Program-made: the position numbers and the translations under genes | Part shown: positions 35,860-45,447 of the stretch, in pieces | Layout of the letters: each line of letters begins with the position of its first letter | Numbering within the stretch: position 1 is the first letter of the stretch | Assembly: GCF_014646015.1 (NCBI RefSeq) | Contig: NZ_BMMQ01000005.1 | Location: forward strand, 62,001 to 126,000 | DNA from: Microbacterium nanhaiense | GTDB taxonomy: Bacteria; Actinomycetota; Actinomycetes; Actinomycetales; Microbacteriaceae | Reading direction: 5' to 3' | Length of the DNA stretch: 64,000 nucleotides | Notes under the pieces: model-generated | What the model saw: only the letters and a program-made list of their open reading frames with translations | Told to the model about the DNA's origin: nothing | Databases searched by the model: none

Positions 35860-37670
35860 GCTCGTCGGTGCAAGGAGTGTCGGGCGAGGATCGCCTGAAC
35901 TATACGAAGGCCGAATCGAAGGCGATCCGGCGGCGTTCGCTGCGCCTGCTGGGCTCCATGCTCGCGCCGATGAAGTGGCGCGTCGTGCTCACGGCGATCG
36001 TCGTGGTCGCTCAGACGGGCGTGCGCGTGCTCGGACCGGCCCTCCTGGGGCTGGGGCTGAACGAGGCGCTGCCCGCGGTGCTCGAGAACGACGACTGGGG
36101 CCCGACCTGGTTCGTCGCGGGCGCCTATGCCGCGACCGCCATCGCCGGAGCCGCGCTGCTGGCCTGGTACGACATCCTCGCGGCGAAGGTGACCCAGACG
36201 GTCCTGCTCGATCTGCGCACGCGCGTGTTCCGCCACACGCAGCGCCTGAGCCTCGAGTTCCACGAGACGTACACCTCGGGGCGCATCATCTCTCGTCAGA
36301 CGAGCGACCTCGACACGATTCGTGAGCTACTCAACGGCGGTCTCACGCAGCTCGTCAACGGCGTGCTCTACGGCGCGTTCACCCTGATCGCGCTCATGCT
36401 GCTCGACTGGCGCTCCGGCGTGGTGGTCGTCGTCGCGTTCGTGCCGCTCGCATTCCTCATGCGGTGGTTCTATCGGGCCAGCCAGCGTGCCTACCGCGGG
36501 ACGCGCATCATCAGCGCGCAGGTGATCGTCAAGTTCGTCGAGACGATGACCGGCATCCGCGCGGGCAAGGCGTTCCGCACCGAGCCCGGCAATGAGAAGA
36601 CCTTCGGCAAGCTCTCGTGGGACTACCGCGAGGCGAACATGAAGGTGATCCGCCTCTTCGGCACCTTCGAACCCGCGCTTATGGCGATCTCGGCGATCGC
36701 GATCGGTGTCGTGGTGCTGTGGGGTGGCGTGCGCATCACGTGGGGAGAGTTCGCGGTCGGCTCGCTGCTCGCGGCGGTGCTGTACGTGCGCAACTTCTTC
36801 ACGCCGCTGCAGGAGGTGGCGATGTTCCTCAACTCGTTCCAGTCGGCCTCCGCGGCCCTGGAGAAGGTGTCGGGCGTGCTCGAGGAGCAGCCGTCGGTTC
36901 CGGATCCCGCCAAGCCCGTGGCGCTTCCGCAGGCGCGCGGACACCTCGAGTTCGACGACGTCACCTTCGGGTACGGCGAGGGCAAGACGATTCTCCCCGA
37001 CTTCCGCCTCGACATCCCCGAGGGGCAGACGGTCGCGCTGGTGGGAACGACGGGAGCCGGCAAGTCGACGCTCGCAAAGCTCGTGTCGCGCTTCTACGAC
37101 CCGACCAGGGGGCGCGTCACGCTCGACGGCATCGACCTTCGAGACCTATCGCAGGCCGACCTGCGGCGCGCGGTCGTGATGGTGACGCAGGAGGCCTACC
37201 TCTTCAGCGGATCCGTCGCCGACAACATCGCGCTGGGCCGCCCCGACGCGTCGTACGACGAGATCGTCGCCGCGGCGAAGGCGGTGGGTGCGCACGAGTT
37301 CATCGAGCAGTTGCCCGACGGCTACGACACCGACGTGAACAAGCGCGGTGGGCGCGTTTCTGCGGGGCAGCGTCAGCTGGTGTCCTTCGCGCGCGCCTTC
37401 CTCGCGGACCCGTCGGTACTGATCCTGGACGAGGCGACCGCATCGCTCGACATCCCGTCGGAGCGTGCGATCCAGAAGGCGCTGCAGACGCTCCTCGCCG
37501 ACCGCACGGCGATCATCATCGCGCACCGGCTCTCGACGGTCGAGATCGCCGATCGCGTGCTCGTGATGGAGCACGGTCGCATCATCGAGGACGACGCGCC
37601 GGAGGCGCTGAAGAAGGGCGACGGCAAGTTCGCCCAGCTCCACCGCGCGTGGCGCGAGTCGCTCGTCTAA
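35856..37670 (+). CDS. ABC exporter half-transporter with canonical Glu (NBD2)
   Basis: 604-aa second half of the exporter. Membrane domain about residues 40-330, with the [19 protein letters not shown] coupling region. The ATPase has Walker [10 protein letters not shown] (about 395), Walker [13 protein letters not shown] with the catalytic Glu and H-loop [11 protein letters not shown], but its signature reads VSAGQRQLV instead of LSGGQ. Thus the pair has one complete site (this Walker A/B with the partner's LSGGQ) and one degenerate site. ATGA overlap with the first half. Terminator follows. Confidence 0.93.
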   Translation: MSSSVQGVSGEDRLNYTKAESKAIRRRSLRLLGSMLAPMKWRVVLTAIVVVAQTGVRVLGPALLGLGLNEALPAVLENDDWGPTWFVAGAYAATAIAGAALLAWYDILAAKVTQTVLLDLRTRVFRHTQRLSLEFHETYTSGRIISRQTSDLDTIRELLNGGLTQLVNGVLYGAFTLIALMLLDWRSGVVVVVAFVPLAFLMRWFYRASQRAYRGTRIISAQVIVKFVETMTGIRAGKAFRTEPGNEKTFGKLSWDYREANMKVIRLFGTFEPALMAISAIAIGVVVLWGGVRITWGEFAVGSLLAAVLYVRNFFTPLQEVAMFLNSFQSASAALEKVSGVLEEQPSVPDPAKPVALPQARGHLEFDDVTFGYGEGKTILPDFRLDIPEGQTVALVGTTGAGKSTLAKLVSRFYDPTRGRVTLDGIDLRDLSQADLRRAVVMVTQEAYLFSGSVADNIALGRPDASYDEIVAAAKAVGAHEFIEQLPDGYDTDVNKRGGRVSAGQRQLVSFARAFLADPSVLILDEATASLDIPSERAIQKALQTLLADRTAIIIAHRLSTVEIADRVLVMEHGRIIEDDAPEALKKGDGKFAQLHRAWRESLV

Positions 37671-37681
37671 CGCAGAAAAAA

Positions 37682-37733
37682 GCTGGCGGCGGAGGTTCGA
37701 TCGGGGGAGAAGGATCGAATCCCCGCCGCCAGC
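37682..37733. terminator. Terminator between exporter and GNAT gene
   Basis: Stem GCTGGCGGCGG (37682-37692) with CCGCCGCCAGC (37723-37733), continued inside by GGTTCGATC/GATCGAA with one bulge. It lies between convergent genes and can serve both. Confidence 0.75.
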
Positions 37734-37751
37734 GGCATGTGGGGGAGGCGC

Positions 37752-38204
37752 TCAGAGCGTGTACTCTGCGACGACCTCACCATAGTCGGACTCGCCGACG
37801 GGCGAGAACCCGATGCGGCGGAAGAAGGCCTCCGGGCCGCCCTCGCCGGGTTCGTAGACCACCGTCACCCGGTCGAACCCTCGCTTGCGCGCCTCCTCGA
37901 GCACGGCCTCGATGGCGAAACGACCGGCACCCTTGCCCTGCGCCTCCGCGTCGACGTTGATGCGCCAGACCGCGGCCCGCAGGTAGTCGCTGGCAGCGTC
38001 GGCATCGAAGTATGCGCGCACGAAGGCCACGACACGGTCGCCGTCGAGCACGACGCGCTGCCAGGTCTTCTGCGGGTCGGCAACGCCCATTTCCACCGCA
38101 TACGTCGTCGGGGCGATGAACTCTTCCTGGCCCGGCTTCAGCGTGAGCCGGTTGGCCGCAACGATGGTGCCGGCGGACAGGTCTTCTATGCGCAGGGTGG
38201 TCAT
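37752..38204 (-). CDS. GNAT family N-acetyltransferase
   Basis: 150-aa acetyl-CoA-dependent acyltransferase of unknown target. Acetyl-CoA binding is seen in INVDAEAQGKGAGRFAIEAV (about residues 85-105, R/Q-x-x-G-x-G/A) and the terminal EAFFRRIGFSPVGES is typical of the fold; the whole resembles diamine acetyltransferases such as BltD. ATG 38204 is chosen over 38222 because TACTCT (38216-38211 on the minus strand) ends 6 nt before it, the leaderless layout; the upstream ATG lies within the promoter. Confidence 0.85.
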   Translation of the reverse strand: MTTLRIEDLSAGTIVAANRLTLKPGQEEFIAPTTYAVEMGVADPQKTWQRVVLDGDRVVAFVRAYFDADAASDYLRAAVWRINVDAEAQGKGAGRFAIEAVLEEARKRGFDRVTVVYEPGEGGPEAFFRRIGFSPVGESDYGEVVAEYTL

Positions 38205-38210
38205 GTCATC

Positions 38211-38216
38211 AGAGTA
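38211..38216 (-). promoter_or_regulatory. -10 box of leaderless GNAT gene
   Basis: TACTCT on the minus strand, 6 nt before the ATG at 38204. It decides the start of that gene. Confidence 0.6.
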
Positions 38217-38243
38217 GAGCACGTTTCGAGCCGCCTGCTAGCG

Positions 38244-39785
38244 CTAGGCGACGACCTTGACGGGCGAACCGACCTGCAGGAAGCGGTAGCTCCACTCGGC
38301 GTCGGCCTGCGACAGGTTGACGCAGCCGTGGCTCATGTAGGCGCCGGGGCCGAAGTTGTTGTGCCAGTACGTTCCGTGGAAGCCCTGGTCGCCGTTGAAG
38401 TAGCTGATCCACGGCACATTGGCCGTGCAGTAACCGAAGCGGCCACCGGGGACGAGGTTGCCGTCCGCGTCGCAGTCGCCCATGTTCTGGGTGGTGAGCT
38501 GCGCGTAGACGGTGAAGTCGCCGACCTGCGTGTCGTGGCCCGGCGTGCCGAGCGCCATCGGCATGGTCTTCATCAGCTTCTCTTTGCCGTCGTTGACGGT
38601 CTCGTAGAAGTAGGAGTAGCCCTCGCTCTTCGAGACGACCGCACGGCGGAAGCGCTCCGTGGTCTTGTGTGCCACCTTCTCGCCCGTGAGAGCGACCTCG
38701 GCGGGCTGCATCGAGGTGAGGGCCGCGGAGATCGTGTCCGTGACGCCCTCGGTCGAGGTGACCTTGTAGCCGTCATGGCCCTCCGTGATCGTCTTCAGAA
38801 CATTCCCGGCGGCGTCGACGACGACATCCGCCTCGGTGGCGGGCTGGTCGACGCGCCCCGGCACCTCGGCGACGTACTTCTCGATCTCATCGTTCTTCGT
38901 GGCGATCTGGACCTCTCCGGCGTCGGTCACCGCGACATCGATCCACGACGCGACGGTCTCGGCCGGAACGGCGTCGACCGTGTCACCGTCGAGGCTGAAG
39001 ACGACGCTGTCGATCGCGCTGTTGAGCGATTCGACGGTCTCGGTGGCCTCGTCGGTCGTGAACGCGGGCTCCGTCTCGGTGATGCTCGCGACGAGCGAGA
39101 TCGAGGGCGACGACGAGGCGGCGATGGGCGTCACACCCGCGGCCAGCGCCTGAACGGCGGGGGCGGCGGCGAGCTCGGCCGACAGATCGTCGACAAGCGC
39201 CTCGATATCAATGCCCTGACCGTTCTCGGCCGGCACGACGGAATACCCGCCGTCGCCGTACTCGATCTGAGCGTCGACGGGCGCGGAGTATTTGTCGGCG
39301 AAGGCCTCCGACAGGGCGTCGCTCGCGACCTGCGTGTCGACCGCGAGCTCCGCATCGACAGAGCCGGGACTCCAGTTGCCGATGTTCCACAGGGGATAGG
39401 CGTTCTTGATGTCGCGGGCCGTCTTGGCGGCGTCGACCGACAGGCCGAGCTGTGTTCCCGTGAGGGTCTCCTGCGTTCCGTCGACGCTGATGGTCACGGT
39501 CGCGTCCGCGATGGCGGCGGCGATCGCCTCCTGCGCGCCGTCTACGGTCGTCAGTCCGACGTCAGCGCCGAGCACCGTCACGCCCGGGGCGGTGAAGATC
39601 GTCCCGACCGCGACCGCACCGCACGCGATGAGCGCCACGGGGATCCCCACGCCGAACCACAGCTTCTTCTTGCCGCGCTTCTTCGGCGCAGGCTCGACCC
39701 AGCGCACCTCGGGCTGTGCCGCCGTGGGCTGCGCCGCCGTGGTGTCGCTGTGCTCCTGCGTCTTTTCCGTCGCCAGGTCGGTCAT
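38244..39785 (-). CDS. L,D-transpeptidase (YkuD) with peptidoglycan-binding repeats
   Basis: 513-aa cell-wall enzyme. A Pro/Ala-rich cytoplasmic tail and a basic stretch (KKRGKKKLW) lead into one membrane helix (about residues 48-70), so the rest is outside. Two domains of the PG_binding_4 type cover about residues 75-370; the catalytic YkuD domain follows, with GFHGTYWHNNFGPGAYMSHG and the SHGCVN motif (Cys about residue 487). It should form 3-3 crosslinks between stem peptides. ATG 39785 has GGGGGAG 7 nt upstream; the longer start at 39836 lacks one. A -10-like TACCAT lies at 39840-39835. Confidence 0.92.
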   Translation of the reverse strand: MTDLATEKTQEHSDTTAAQPTAAQPEVRWVEPAPKKRGKKKLWFGVGIPVALIACGAVAVGTIFTAPGVTVLGADVGLTTVDGAQEAIAAAIADATVTISVDGTQETLTGTQLGLSVDAAKTARDIKNAYPLWNIGNWSPGSVDAELAVDTQVASDALSEAFADKYSAPVDAQIEYGDGGYSVVPAENGQGIDIEALVDDLSAELAAAPAVQALAAGVTPIAASSSPSISLVASITETEPAFTTDEATETVESLNSAIDSVVFSLDGDTVDAVPAETVASWIDVAVTDAGEVQIATKNDEIEKYVAEVPGRVDQPATEADVVVDAAGNVLKTITEGHDGYKVTSTEGVTDTISAALTSMQPAEVALTGEKVAHKTTERFRRAVVSKSEGYSYFYETVNDGKEKLMKTMPMALGTPGHDTQVGDFTVYAQLTTQNMGDCDADGNLVPGGRFGYCTANVPWISYFNGDQGFHGTYWHNNFGPGAYMSHGCVNLSQADAEWSYRFLQVGSPVKVVA

Positions 39786-39957
39786 CGAGATCTCCCCCAA
39801 CATGCGAGCGCCACAATCCGCGCTCCTTGTGACCATGGTAAGGCTGTCTCCCGGTCGACAGCTGTTGTCAGGGTCACGAAGTGTTTACGATCGCCTGAGG
39901 GTGTGGGTCTGCAAGGATCGAGTCATCCGTTCATCTCCCCGACATCAGGAGGATCCC
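39786..39957. promoter_or_regulatory. Divergent promoter region, L,D-transpeptidase / nagB
   Basis: 172 bp. Toward nagB, TTGTCA (39865-39870) and TACGAT (39886-39891) form a -35/-10 pair with 15-bp spacing, then AGGAGGATCCC before the ATG. No DasR-type palindrome was found. Confidence 0.45.
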
Positions 39958-40737
39958 ATGGCCGAGGTCGTCATCGTCCCCGATCGCGCCGCCGCCGGAG
40001 CGCTGGTCGCCGACGCGATCGCAGAGCTGATCCGCACCCGGCCCGACGCCGTGCTCGGCCTCGCGACCGGATCCACGCCGCTGCCCGTGTACGAGGCCCT
40101 GCGCGACAGGCTCGCGGGCGTCGATGTCTCGCGCGTGCGCGGATTCGCCCTCGACGAGTACGTCGGCATCGACGCCGATCATCCCGAGTCGTACGCCTCG
40201 GTGATCACGCGCGAGGTCGTCGAGCCGCTCGGGCTCGACCCGAGCCTGATCCAGACTCCGCCCGCGCACGACGAGGACCTGGCGGGTGCCGGGGATCGCT
40301 ACGAGGCCGCCATTCGCGCGGCCGGCGGGATCGACGTCCAGATCCTCGGCATCGGCACCGACGGGCACATCGGGTTCAACGAGCCGGGTTCGTCCTTCGC
40401 GTCCCGCACGCGGGTGAAGACCCTCACGGCGCAGACGCGAGCCGACAACGCGCGCTTCTTCGACTCGGTCGATGAGGTTCCGCGGCACTGCCTGACGCAG
40501 GGCCTCGGAACCATCCTGGAAGCGGGACACCTCGTGCTGCTCGCCTTCGGCGAGGGCAAGGCCGAGGCCGTTGCCGAGGCCGTGGAGGGGCCGCTCACGG
40601 CGTCGATTCCGGGATCGGCGATCCAGCTACACCCGCACGTGACGGTCGTCGTCGACGAGGCCGCCGCATCACGGCTGAAGTTCGCCGACTACTACCGCGA
40701 GTCGTACGACAACAAGCCGGAGTGGCAGGGGATCTGA
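39958..40737 (+). CDS. nagB: Glucosamine-6-phosphate deaminase
   Basis: 259-aa enzyme converting glucosamine-6-phosphate to fructose-6-phosphate and ammonia, linking amino-sugar catabolism to glycolysis. LGLATGSTPLPVYEALRDR (about residue 37), FALDEYVGID (about 65, catalytic Asp), GIGTDGHIGFNEPGSSFASR (about 130-150) and the HCLTQGLGTILEAGHLVLLA segment are family marks. ATG 39958 follows AGGAGG. nagA is not beside it. Confidence 0.96.
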   Translation: MAEVVIVPDRAAAGALVADAIAELIRTRPDAVLGLATGSTPLPVYEALRDRLAGVDVSRVRGFALDEYVGIDADHPESYASVITREVVEPLGLDPSLIQTPPAHDEDLAGAGDRYEAAIRAAGGIDVQILGIGTDGHIGFNEPGSSFASRTRVKTLTAQTRADNARFFDSVDEVPRHCLTQGLGTILEAGHLVLLAFGEGKAEAVAEAVEGPLTASIPGSAIQLHPHVTVVVDEAAASRLKFADYYRESYDNKPEWQGI

Positions 40738-40753
40738 CTCCGGGCGTCGCGCG

Positions 40754-41119
40754 TCAGCGCAGCTCGCGACGCAGGACGAAGACCCCGACGACGACGCAGA
40801 ACGCGCCGACCGCGAGGCCGGCCCACGGCAGGCCCAGCGCCCAGAGCGCGAGCGTCGCGCTGACGAAGACGAGCAGTTCGATCAGGGTGCGCACGGCGCG
40901 GGGGAGGGCGAAGACGGCCTTCGGTGAGAGGAACAGCGCCCAGACCAGGATGGCCACGATCGGCGCGCCGAGGCCCCACACGACGCTCCACGGCAGCGGC
41001 CAGGCGAGGAAGCCCCACGCGCACAGCGAACCGAACGCGAGCAGCTCGCTCAGAAGTCGCAGCACGTCGAGGACGGTCACGCGCGGTCCGACGCCCGCGG
41101 ATCCGGTGGCAGAAGACAT
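40754..41119 (-). CDS. YrdB/DUF2568 family membrane protein
   Basis: 121-aa protein with four hydrophobic helices (for example LLSELLAFGSLCAWGFLAWP and LLVFVSATLALWALGLPWAG), matching DUF2568. Function unknown. Likely leaderless: TAGACT (41132-41127 on the minus strand) ends 7 nt before the ATG. Convergent with nagB, 16 nt between the stops and no terminator seen. Confidence 0.8.
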   Translation of the reverse strand: MSSATGSAGVGPRVTVLDVLRLLSELLAFGSLCAWGFLAWPLPWSVVWGLGAPIVAILVWALFLSPKAVFALPRAVRTLIELLVFVSATLALWALGLPWAGLAVGAFCVVVGVFVLRRELR

Positions 41120-41126
41120 GCCTCTC

Positions 41127-41132
41127 AGTCTA
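41127..41132 (-). promoter_or_regulatory. -10 box of leaderless YrdB-like gene
   Basis: TAGACT on the minus strand, 7 nt before the ATG at 41119. Confidence 0.55.
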
Positions 41133-41267
41133 TGGATCCGCAGCTGAGGGCCTCCCGGTCACGGGTTCTGCGAGTGCGCCGAACGCAAGCTTTTAATAGG
41201 CTGAGACGACAGCCATCGGCGCGCGCTTGGTTCTGAGCCCGCGTCGGCCAAATTGAAGGGGAGAACC

Positions 41268-42824
41268 GTGGGCTTTTTCACAGCCATCGGGGTGGGCGGA
41301 ATCGTCATCGCCGTCATCATCCTGCTCGTCATCCTCGCGATCGTCGGCCTGATCATCACGCTGCTCATGCGAGCGTGGTACAAGGTCGCTCGCGCGGACG
41401 AGGCACTCGTGATCGTCGGACGCAAAGCGAAAAAGGGAGGCACCGGGCCGGCCTCGGCGCTGACCGTGATCCGCGGCGGCGGCGCGATCGTGAACCCGAT
41501 CACTCAGCGCGCGGAGACACTGTCGCTGCGCGCGCGCCAGATCATGGTCCAGCCCACGGCCCAGTCGATCCAGGGTGTCACGGTCGACGTCACGGGCGTT
41601 GCGCTCGTGAAGGTCGGATCGGAGACGGAGGCCATCGCGCGCGCCGCCGAGCGATTCGTCTCGCAGGACAAGGCCATCGAGGTGTTCACGACGGAGCAGC
41701 TCGAGGGTGCCCTCCGCGGCGTCGTCGCGACGCTGACGGTCGAACAGCTGATGCGCGACCGGCAGGAGCTCAGCGACCAGATCGCGACGCTGATCAAGAG
41801 CGATCTCGAGGAGCAGGGCCTCGTGCTCGACAGCTTCCAGATCCAGGGCATCACCGATGAGAACGGCTACATCGACGCACTCGGCGCCGAGGAAGTCTCG
41901 AAGGTGAAGCGGCAGGCCGAGATCGCGCGCATCGACGCGAACCGTCAGATCAAGGCGCGCGAGATCGCGACGAGCGAAGAGACGCTCATCGAGCAGACCG
42001 CCTACGACAAGAACCAGGCCGCGGCCGCGGCCGACGTCGGCGAGGCCCGCGCCGAGGCGGAACAGGCCGAGGCGCTCGCGCGAGCCCGCGCGGAGCAGGG
42101 CGTTCTGATGCAGCAGGCCGAGAACAAGCAGGCCCAGCTCGACGCCGACGTCAAGCGCGTCGCGGACGCCGCCGCATACGACGAGCAGAAGAAGGCCGAC
42201 GCCCGCGCCTACTCGGCGATCAAGGACGCGGAGGCGGCCGCCGACGTGCAGCGCCGCGAGGCCGACATCAGCCTCTACCAGCAGCAGCAGCGCGCCGACG
42301 CGGATGCCTATGCGCGCATCAAGGCCGCCGAAGCCGATGCCCAGAAGGCCGAGCGCGAGGCCGAGGCCATTCGCGTCCAGGCGCAGGCCGAAGCCGACGC
42401 CAAGCGCGCCCAGGCGCAGGCCGAGGCCGACGCGATCCGGCTCGCCGGCGAGGCCCGCGCCTCGGCGATCGAGGCAGAGGCCGAGGCCCTCAAGAAGAAC
42501 CAGGACGCGGTGCTCGCGCAGCGCTCGCTCGACGTTCTCGTGCCGATGATGACCGAGTTCGCCAAGGGCTACGCCAACGTCGGCAATGTCACCGTCCTGT
42601 CGGGGTCCGGCGAGGGCGGCGGCGCGACGACCCACATGGCCGGCGAGGCCGCCATGGGCATGCGCGCCATGTTCGACACGGTGCGCGAGGCGACGGGCAT
42701 CGACCTCACCGCGATGCTCCAGGGCCAGGCCATCGGCCACGGCATCGCACAGGGCCAGCAGCAGACCCCCGCGCAGGCGCCGGCGCCCGAACCCGGCCCG
42801 ACCCCTGAATCGGCTGCCGAGTAG
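41268..42824 (+). CDS. Flotillin-like SPFH protein
   Basis: 518-aa membrane-anchored scaffold. One N-terminal helix (about residues 5-35), an SPFH/band 7 domain (about 40-225) and a long Ala/Glu/Arg-rich coiled coil (about 225-440) with repeated AEAD/AQAEAD units, then a Gln/Pro-rich tail. Flotillins organise ordered lipid regions in bacterial membranes and influence secretion and division. GTG 41268 with AAGGGGAG upstream is preferred to the TTG at 41253. TAGGCT at 41197-41202 is a probable -10 box. A hairpin and palindrome copy 4 follow. Confidence 0.9.
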   Translation: MGFFTAIGVGGIVIAVIILLVILAIVGLIITLLMRAWYKVARADEALVIVGRKAKKGGTGPASALTVIRGGGAIVNPITQRAETLSLRARQIMVQPTAQSIQGVTVDVTGVALVKVGSETEAIARAAERFVSQDKAIEVFTTEQLEGALRGVVATLTVEQLMRDRQELSDQIATLIKSDLEEQGLVLDSFQIQGITDENGYIDALGAEEVSKVKRQAEIARIDANRQIKAREIATSEETLIEQTAYDKNQAAAAADVGEARAEAEQAEALARARAEQGVLMQQAENKQAQLDADVKRVADAAAYDEQKKADARAYSAIKDAEAAADVQRREADISLYQQQQRADADAYARIKAAEADAQKAEREAEAIRVQAQAEADAKRAQAQAEADAIRLAGEARASAIEAEAEALKKNQDAVLAQRSLDVLVPMMTEFAKGYANVGNVTVLSGSGEGGGATTHMAGEAAMGMRAMFDTVREATGIDLTAMLQGQAIGHGIAQGQQQTPAQAPAPEPGPTPESAAE

Positions 42825-42833
42825 CGCACGAAA

Positions 42834-42870
42834 GTGTGGCCCCGAGGAAGAAACATCCTCGGGGCCACAC
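42834..42870. terminator. Terminator after the flotillin gene
   Basis: Perfect 15-bp stem GTGTGGCCCCGAGGA (42834-42848) with 42856-42870, loop AGAAACA. It abuts palindrome copy 4. Confidence 0.85.
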
Positions 42871-42936
42871 CCGTTCATATGACACTTTTCGTGAGTCCTC
42901 GCGCCCTCAACCGGGAATAAGTGTCATATGAACGGG
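42870..42936. repeat. Palindromic intergenic element A, copy 4
   Basis: 18-bp perfect outer arms CCCGTTCATATGACACTT (42870-42887) and its complement (42919-42936). The left inner half (GAGTCCTCGC) matches copy 3, but the right inner half has diverged. It sits between the convergent flotillin and aldo/keto reductase genes, next to a separate perfect terminator. Confidence 0.87.
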
Positions 42937-42961
42937 AGAGGCGACGGGACGAGGCTGGGGA

Positions 42962-43951
<990 letters not shown>

Positions 43952-44015
43952 AGCTGCTCCTTCTCTGGTGCCGTCCGATACAGCCTACCGACGCATCCGT
44001 CTTACGAAGGTTCGA

Positions 44016-44021
44016 TACGGT
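44016..44021 (+). promoter_or_regulatory. -10 box of leaderless lipoprotein gene
   Basis: TACGGT ends 6 nt before the GTG at 44028. Confidence 0.6.
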
Positions 44022-44027
44022 GAGGGC

Positions 44028-45257
44028 GTGCTGAAGCAGAAGCCTGTGCGAATGTACGCCGTCGCCGCGATCGCGGCGGCCGTCATGCTCGCGTCCGGAT
44101 GCGACGCTCTTACCTCCCCGCGGCCGGACGCCACGACGCCTGCGCCCGAGACGCCGACGACGTACGCGGGAGAGCCTGCGCCGGACCTCGCGCTGTCTCC
44201 TGTGGAGCTCGCCGGAGCCCCGAGCTATGCGGAGGCGGATCGGTCCGAGGTCGTCGGCCTCGCCGGCGGTCGGCTTCTCGCGACCCGGCCGGGGCCCGAG
44301 AACATCATCGGCGTCGACGCGTGGGACGCGGGATCCGGCGAGCTCGCGTGGGACATCACGACCTACAAGTCGTACCAGCTCGTGCTCGACCACGGGTTCG
44401 GTCGCGGGTTGCTGGAGTTCGCCGGTGGCGCCGTGCAGCGGGGCGAGGCGCAGGGGTATGTCGTGCCGATCTTCGGAAACCTCTGCGGCGGCGGCACGAG
44501 GTGCATGGACGACCCGTATCGCGTCGGAATCGCGATGCTCAATCCGGCCGACGGCGCCGTGATGTGGACGAGTGACCTCACCGATCACCTCGGCGACGAC
44601 GTCTCCGGGATCAGCCTGCACGCGGTCGTCGCGGACGCGAATGCCGACAGCGTGATCGTGGAGGTCGACGCGCAACTGGACGAGGGCGGTGACACGACCG
44701 TCGCCCTCGTTGCCGACGCGGCGAGCGGCGAGGTGCGCTGGGCGACCCGCGACGCGCACCTGGTCAGCATCGCGGGCGATGCGATTCTCGGGGAGCAGGA
44801 CGGCGCGCTCGTCGCGTTCGACGCGGCGACGGGTGCCGAGAGGTGGCGGGGCGGATCCGGCACCTGGATTCCGCGGGAGGCGAGCGCCGGCTACGCGGCC
44901 GCGATGGATCCGGAGGCCGACATCGTCGACGTCGCCACGGGCGAGGTCGTCGCGATGGGGCGCTTCCCGGTCGATCCGGTCGTGAGCGACGAGTTCGTCG
45001 CCTGGGTCGATGCCACGGGGGAGACCGTCAGCTACGACGGGAACGCGGCGCTTCCCGGCGAGTCGGGCGACGGCGCCGGGATCGCCGAGGCGATCGACGG
45101 GGAGTACATCTGGATCCAGGGCGAGGGAGTCCTGGCGGTCGACCGCACGGGCCAGGCGCGGACGGAAACCCTCCCGGGATCCTTCGTCGACGCCCGCGAC
45201 GGCGCCGTCGCGACGGTGGAGGAAGATGGAACGGTCCACTTGTTCCGGGCGGGGTAG
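44028..45257 (+). CDS. PQQ-repeat-like beta-propeller lipoprotein
   Basis: 409-aa predicted lipoprotein. The signal peptide ends in the lipobox MLASGC (Cys about residue 26), followed by a Thr/Pro linker. The rest shows repeated propeller strands of the PQQ_2 type: GVDAWDAGSGELAWDITTYK, LNPADGAVMWTSDLTDHLGD, ADAASGEVRWATRDAHLVSI and FDAATGAERWRGGSGTWIPR. Such proteins bind ligands or act as envelope scaffolds; no enzymatic residues are seen. The leaderless promoter sets the GTG 44028 start; a longer reading from 43905 crosses the promoter. Confidence 0.82.
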   Translation: MLKQKPVRMYAVAAIAAAVMLASGCDALTSPRPDATTPAPETPTTYAGEPAPDLALSPVELAGAPSYAEADRSEVVGLAGGRLLATRPGPENIIGVDAWDAGSGELAWDITTYKSYQLVLDHGFGRGLLEFAGGAVQRGEAQGYVVPIFGNLCGGGTRCMDDPYRVGIAMLNPADGAVMWTSDLTDHLGDDVSGISLHAVVADANADSVIVEVDAQLDEGGDTTVALVADAASGEVRWATRDAHLVSIAGDAILGEQDGALVAFDAATGAERWRGGSGTWIPREASAGYAAAMDPEADIVDVATGEVVAMGRFPVDPVVSDEFVAWVDATGETVSYDGNAALPGESGDGAGIAEAIDGEYIWIQGEGVLAVDRTGQARTETLPGSFVDARDGAVATVEEDGTVHLFRAG

Positions 45258-45305
45258 GTGCCACGCCCGGGCTGCGCGCGGTCGAGGGCACGGGCAACGA
45301 TGTCG

Positions 45306-45311
45306 TAGACT
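45306..45311 (+). promoter_or_regulatory. -10 box of the tRNA gene
   Basis: TAGACT, 7 nt before the first base of the tRNA. Confidence 0.65.
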
Positions 45312-45318
45312 ATTCCAC

Positions 45319-45410
45319 GGTGCCTTGTCCGAGCGGCCTAAGGAGCACGGCTGGAATCCGTGTATGCGGGGTAACTTGCATCAGGGGTTCAAATCCCCTA
45401 GGCACCGCCA
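45319..45410 (+). tRNA. tRNA-Ser (anticodon GGA)
   Basis: Type II tRNA of 92 nt with encoded CCA. Acceptor GGTGCCT (45319-45325) pairs with AGGCACC (45400-45406), followed by discriminator G and CCA. The anticodon stem CACGG/CCGTG holds the loop CTGGAAT with GGA, reading UCC and UCU. A long variable arm (TATGCGGGGTAACTTGCATC) is typical of serine tRNAs, and the T arm is AGGGG-TTCAAAT-CCCCT. Confidence 0.97.
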
Positions 45411-45413
45411 TTC

Positions 45414-45441
45414 GAAAGCCCGACCATTCGGTCGGGCTTTC
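45414..45441. terminator. Terminator between tRNA-Ser and TgpA gene
   Basis: Perfect 12-bp stem GAAAGCCCGACC (45414-45425) with 45430-45441, loop ATTC. Lies 6 nt from the convergent TgpA stop, so it can serve both strands. Confidence 0.85.
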
Positions 45442-45447
45442 GTCTTG

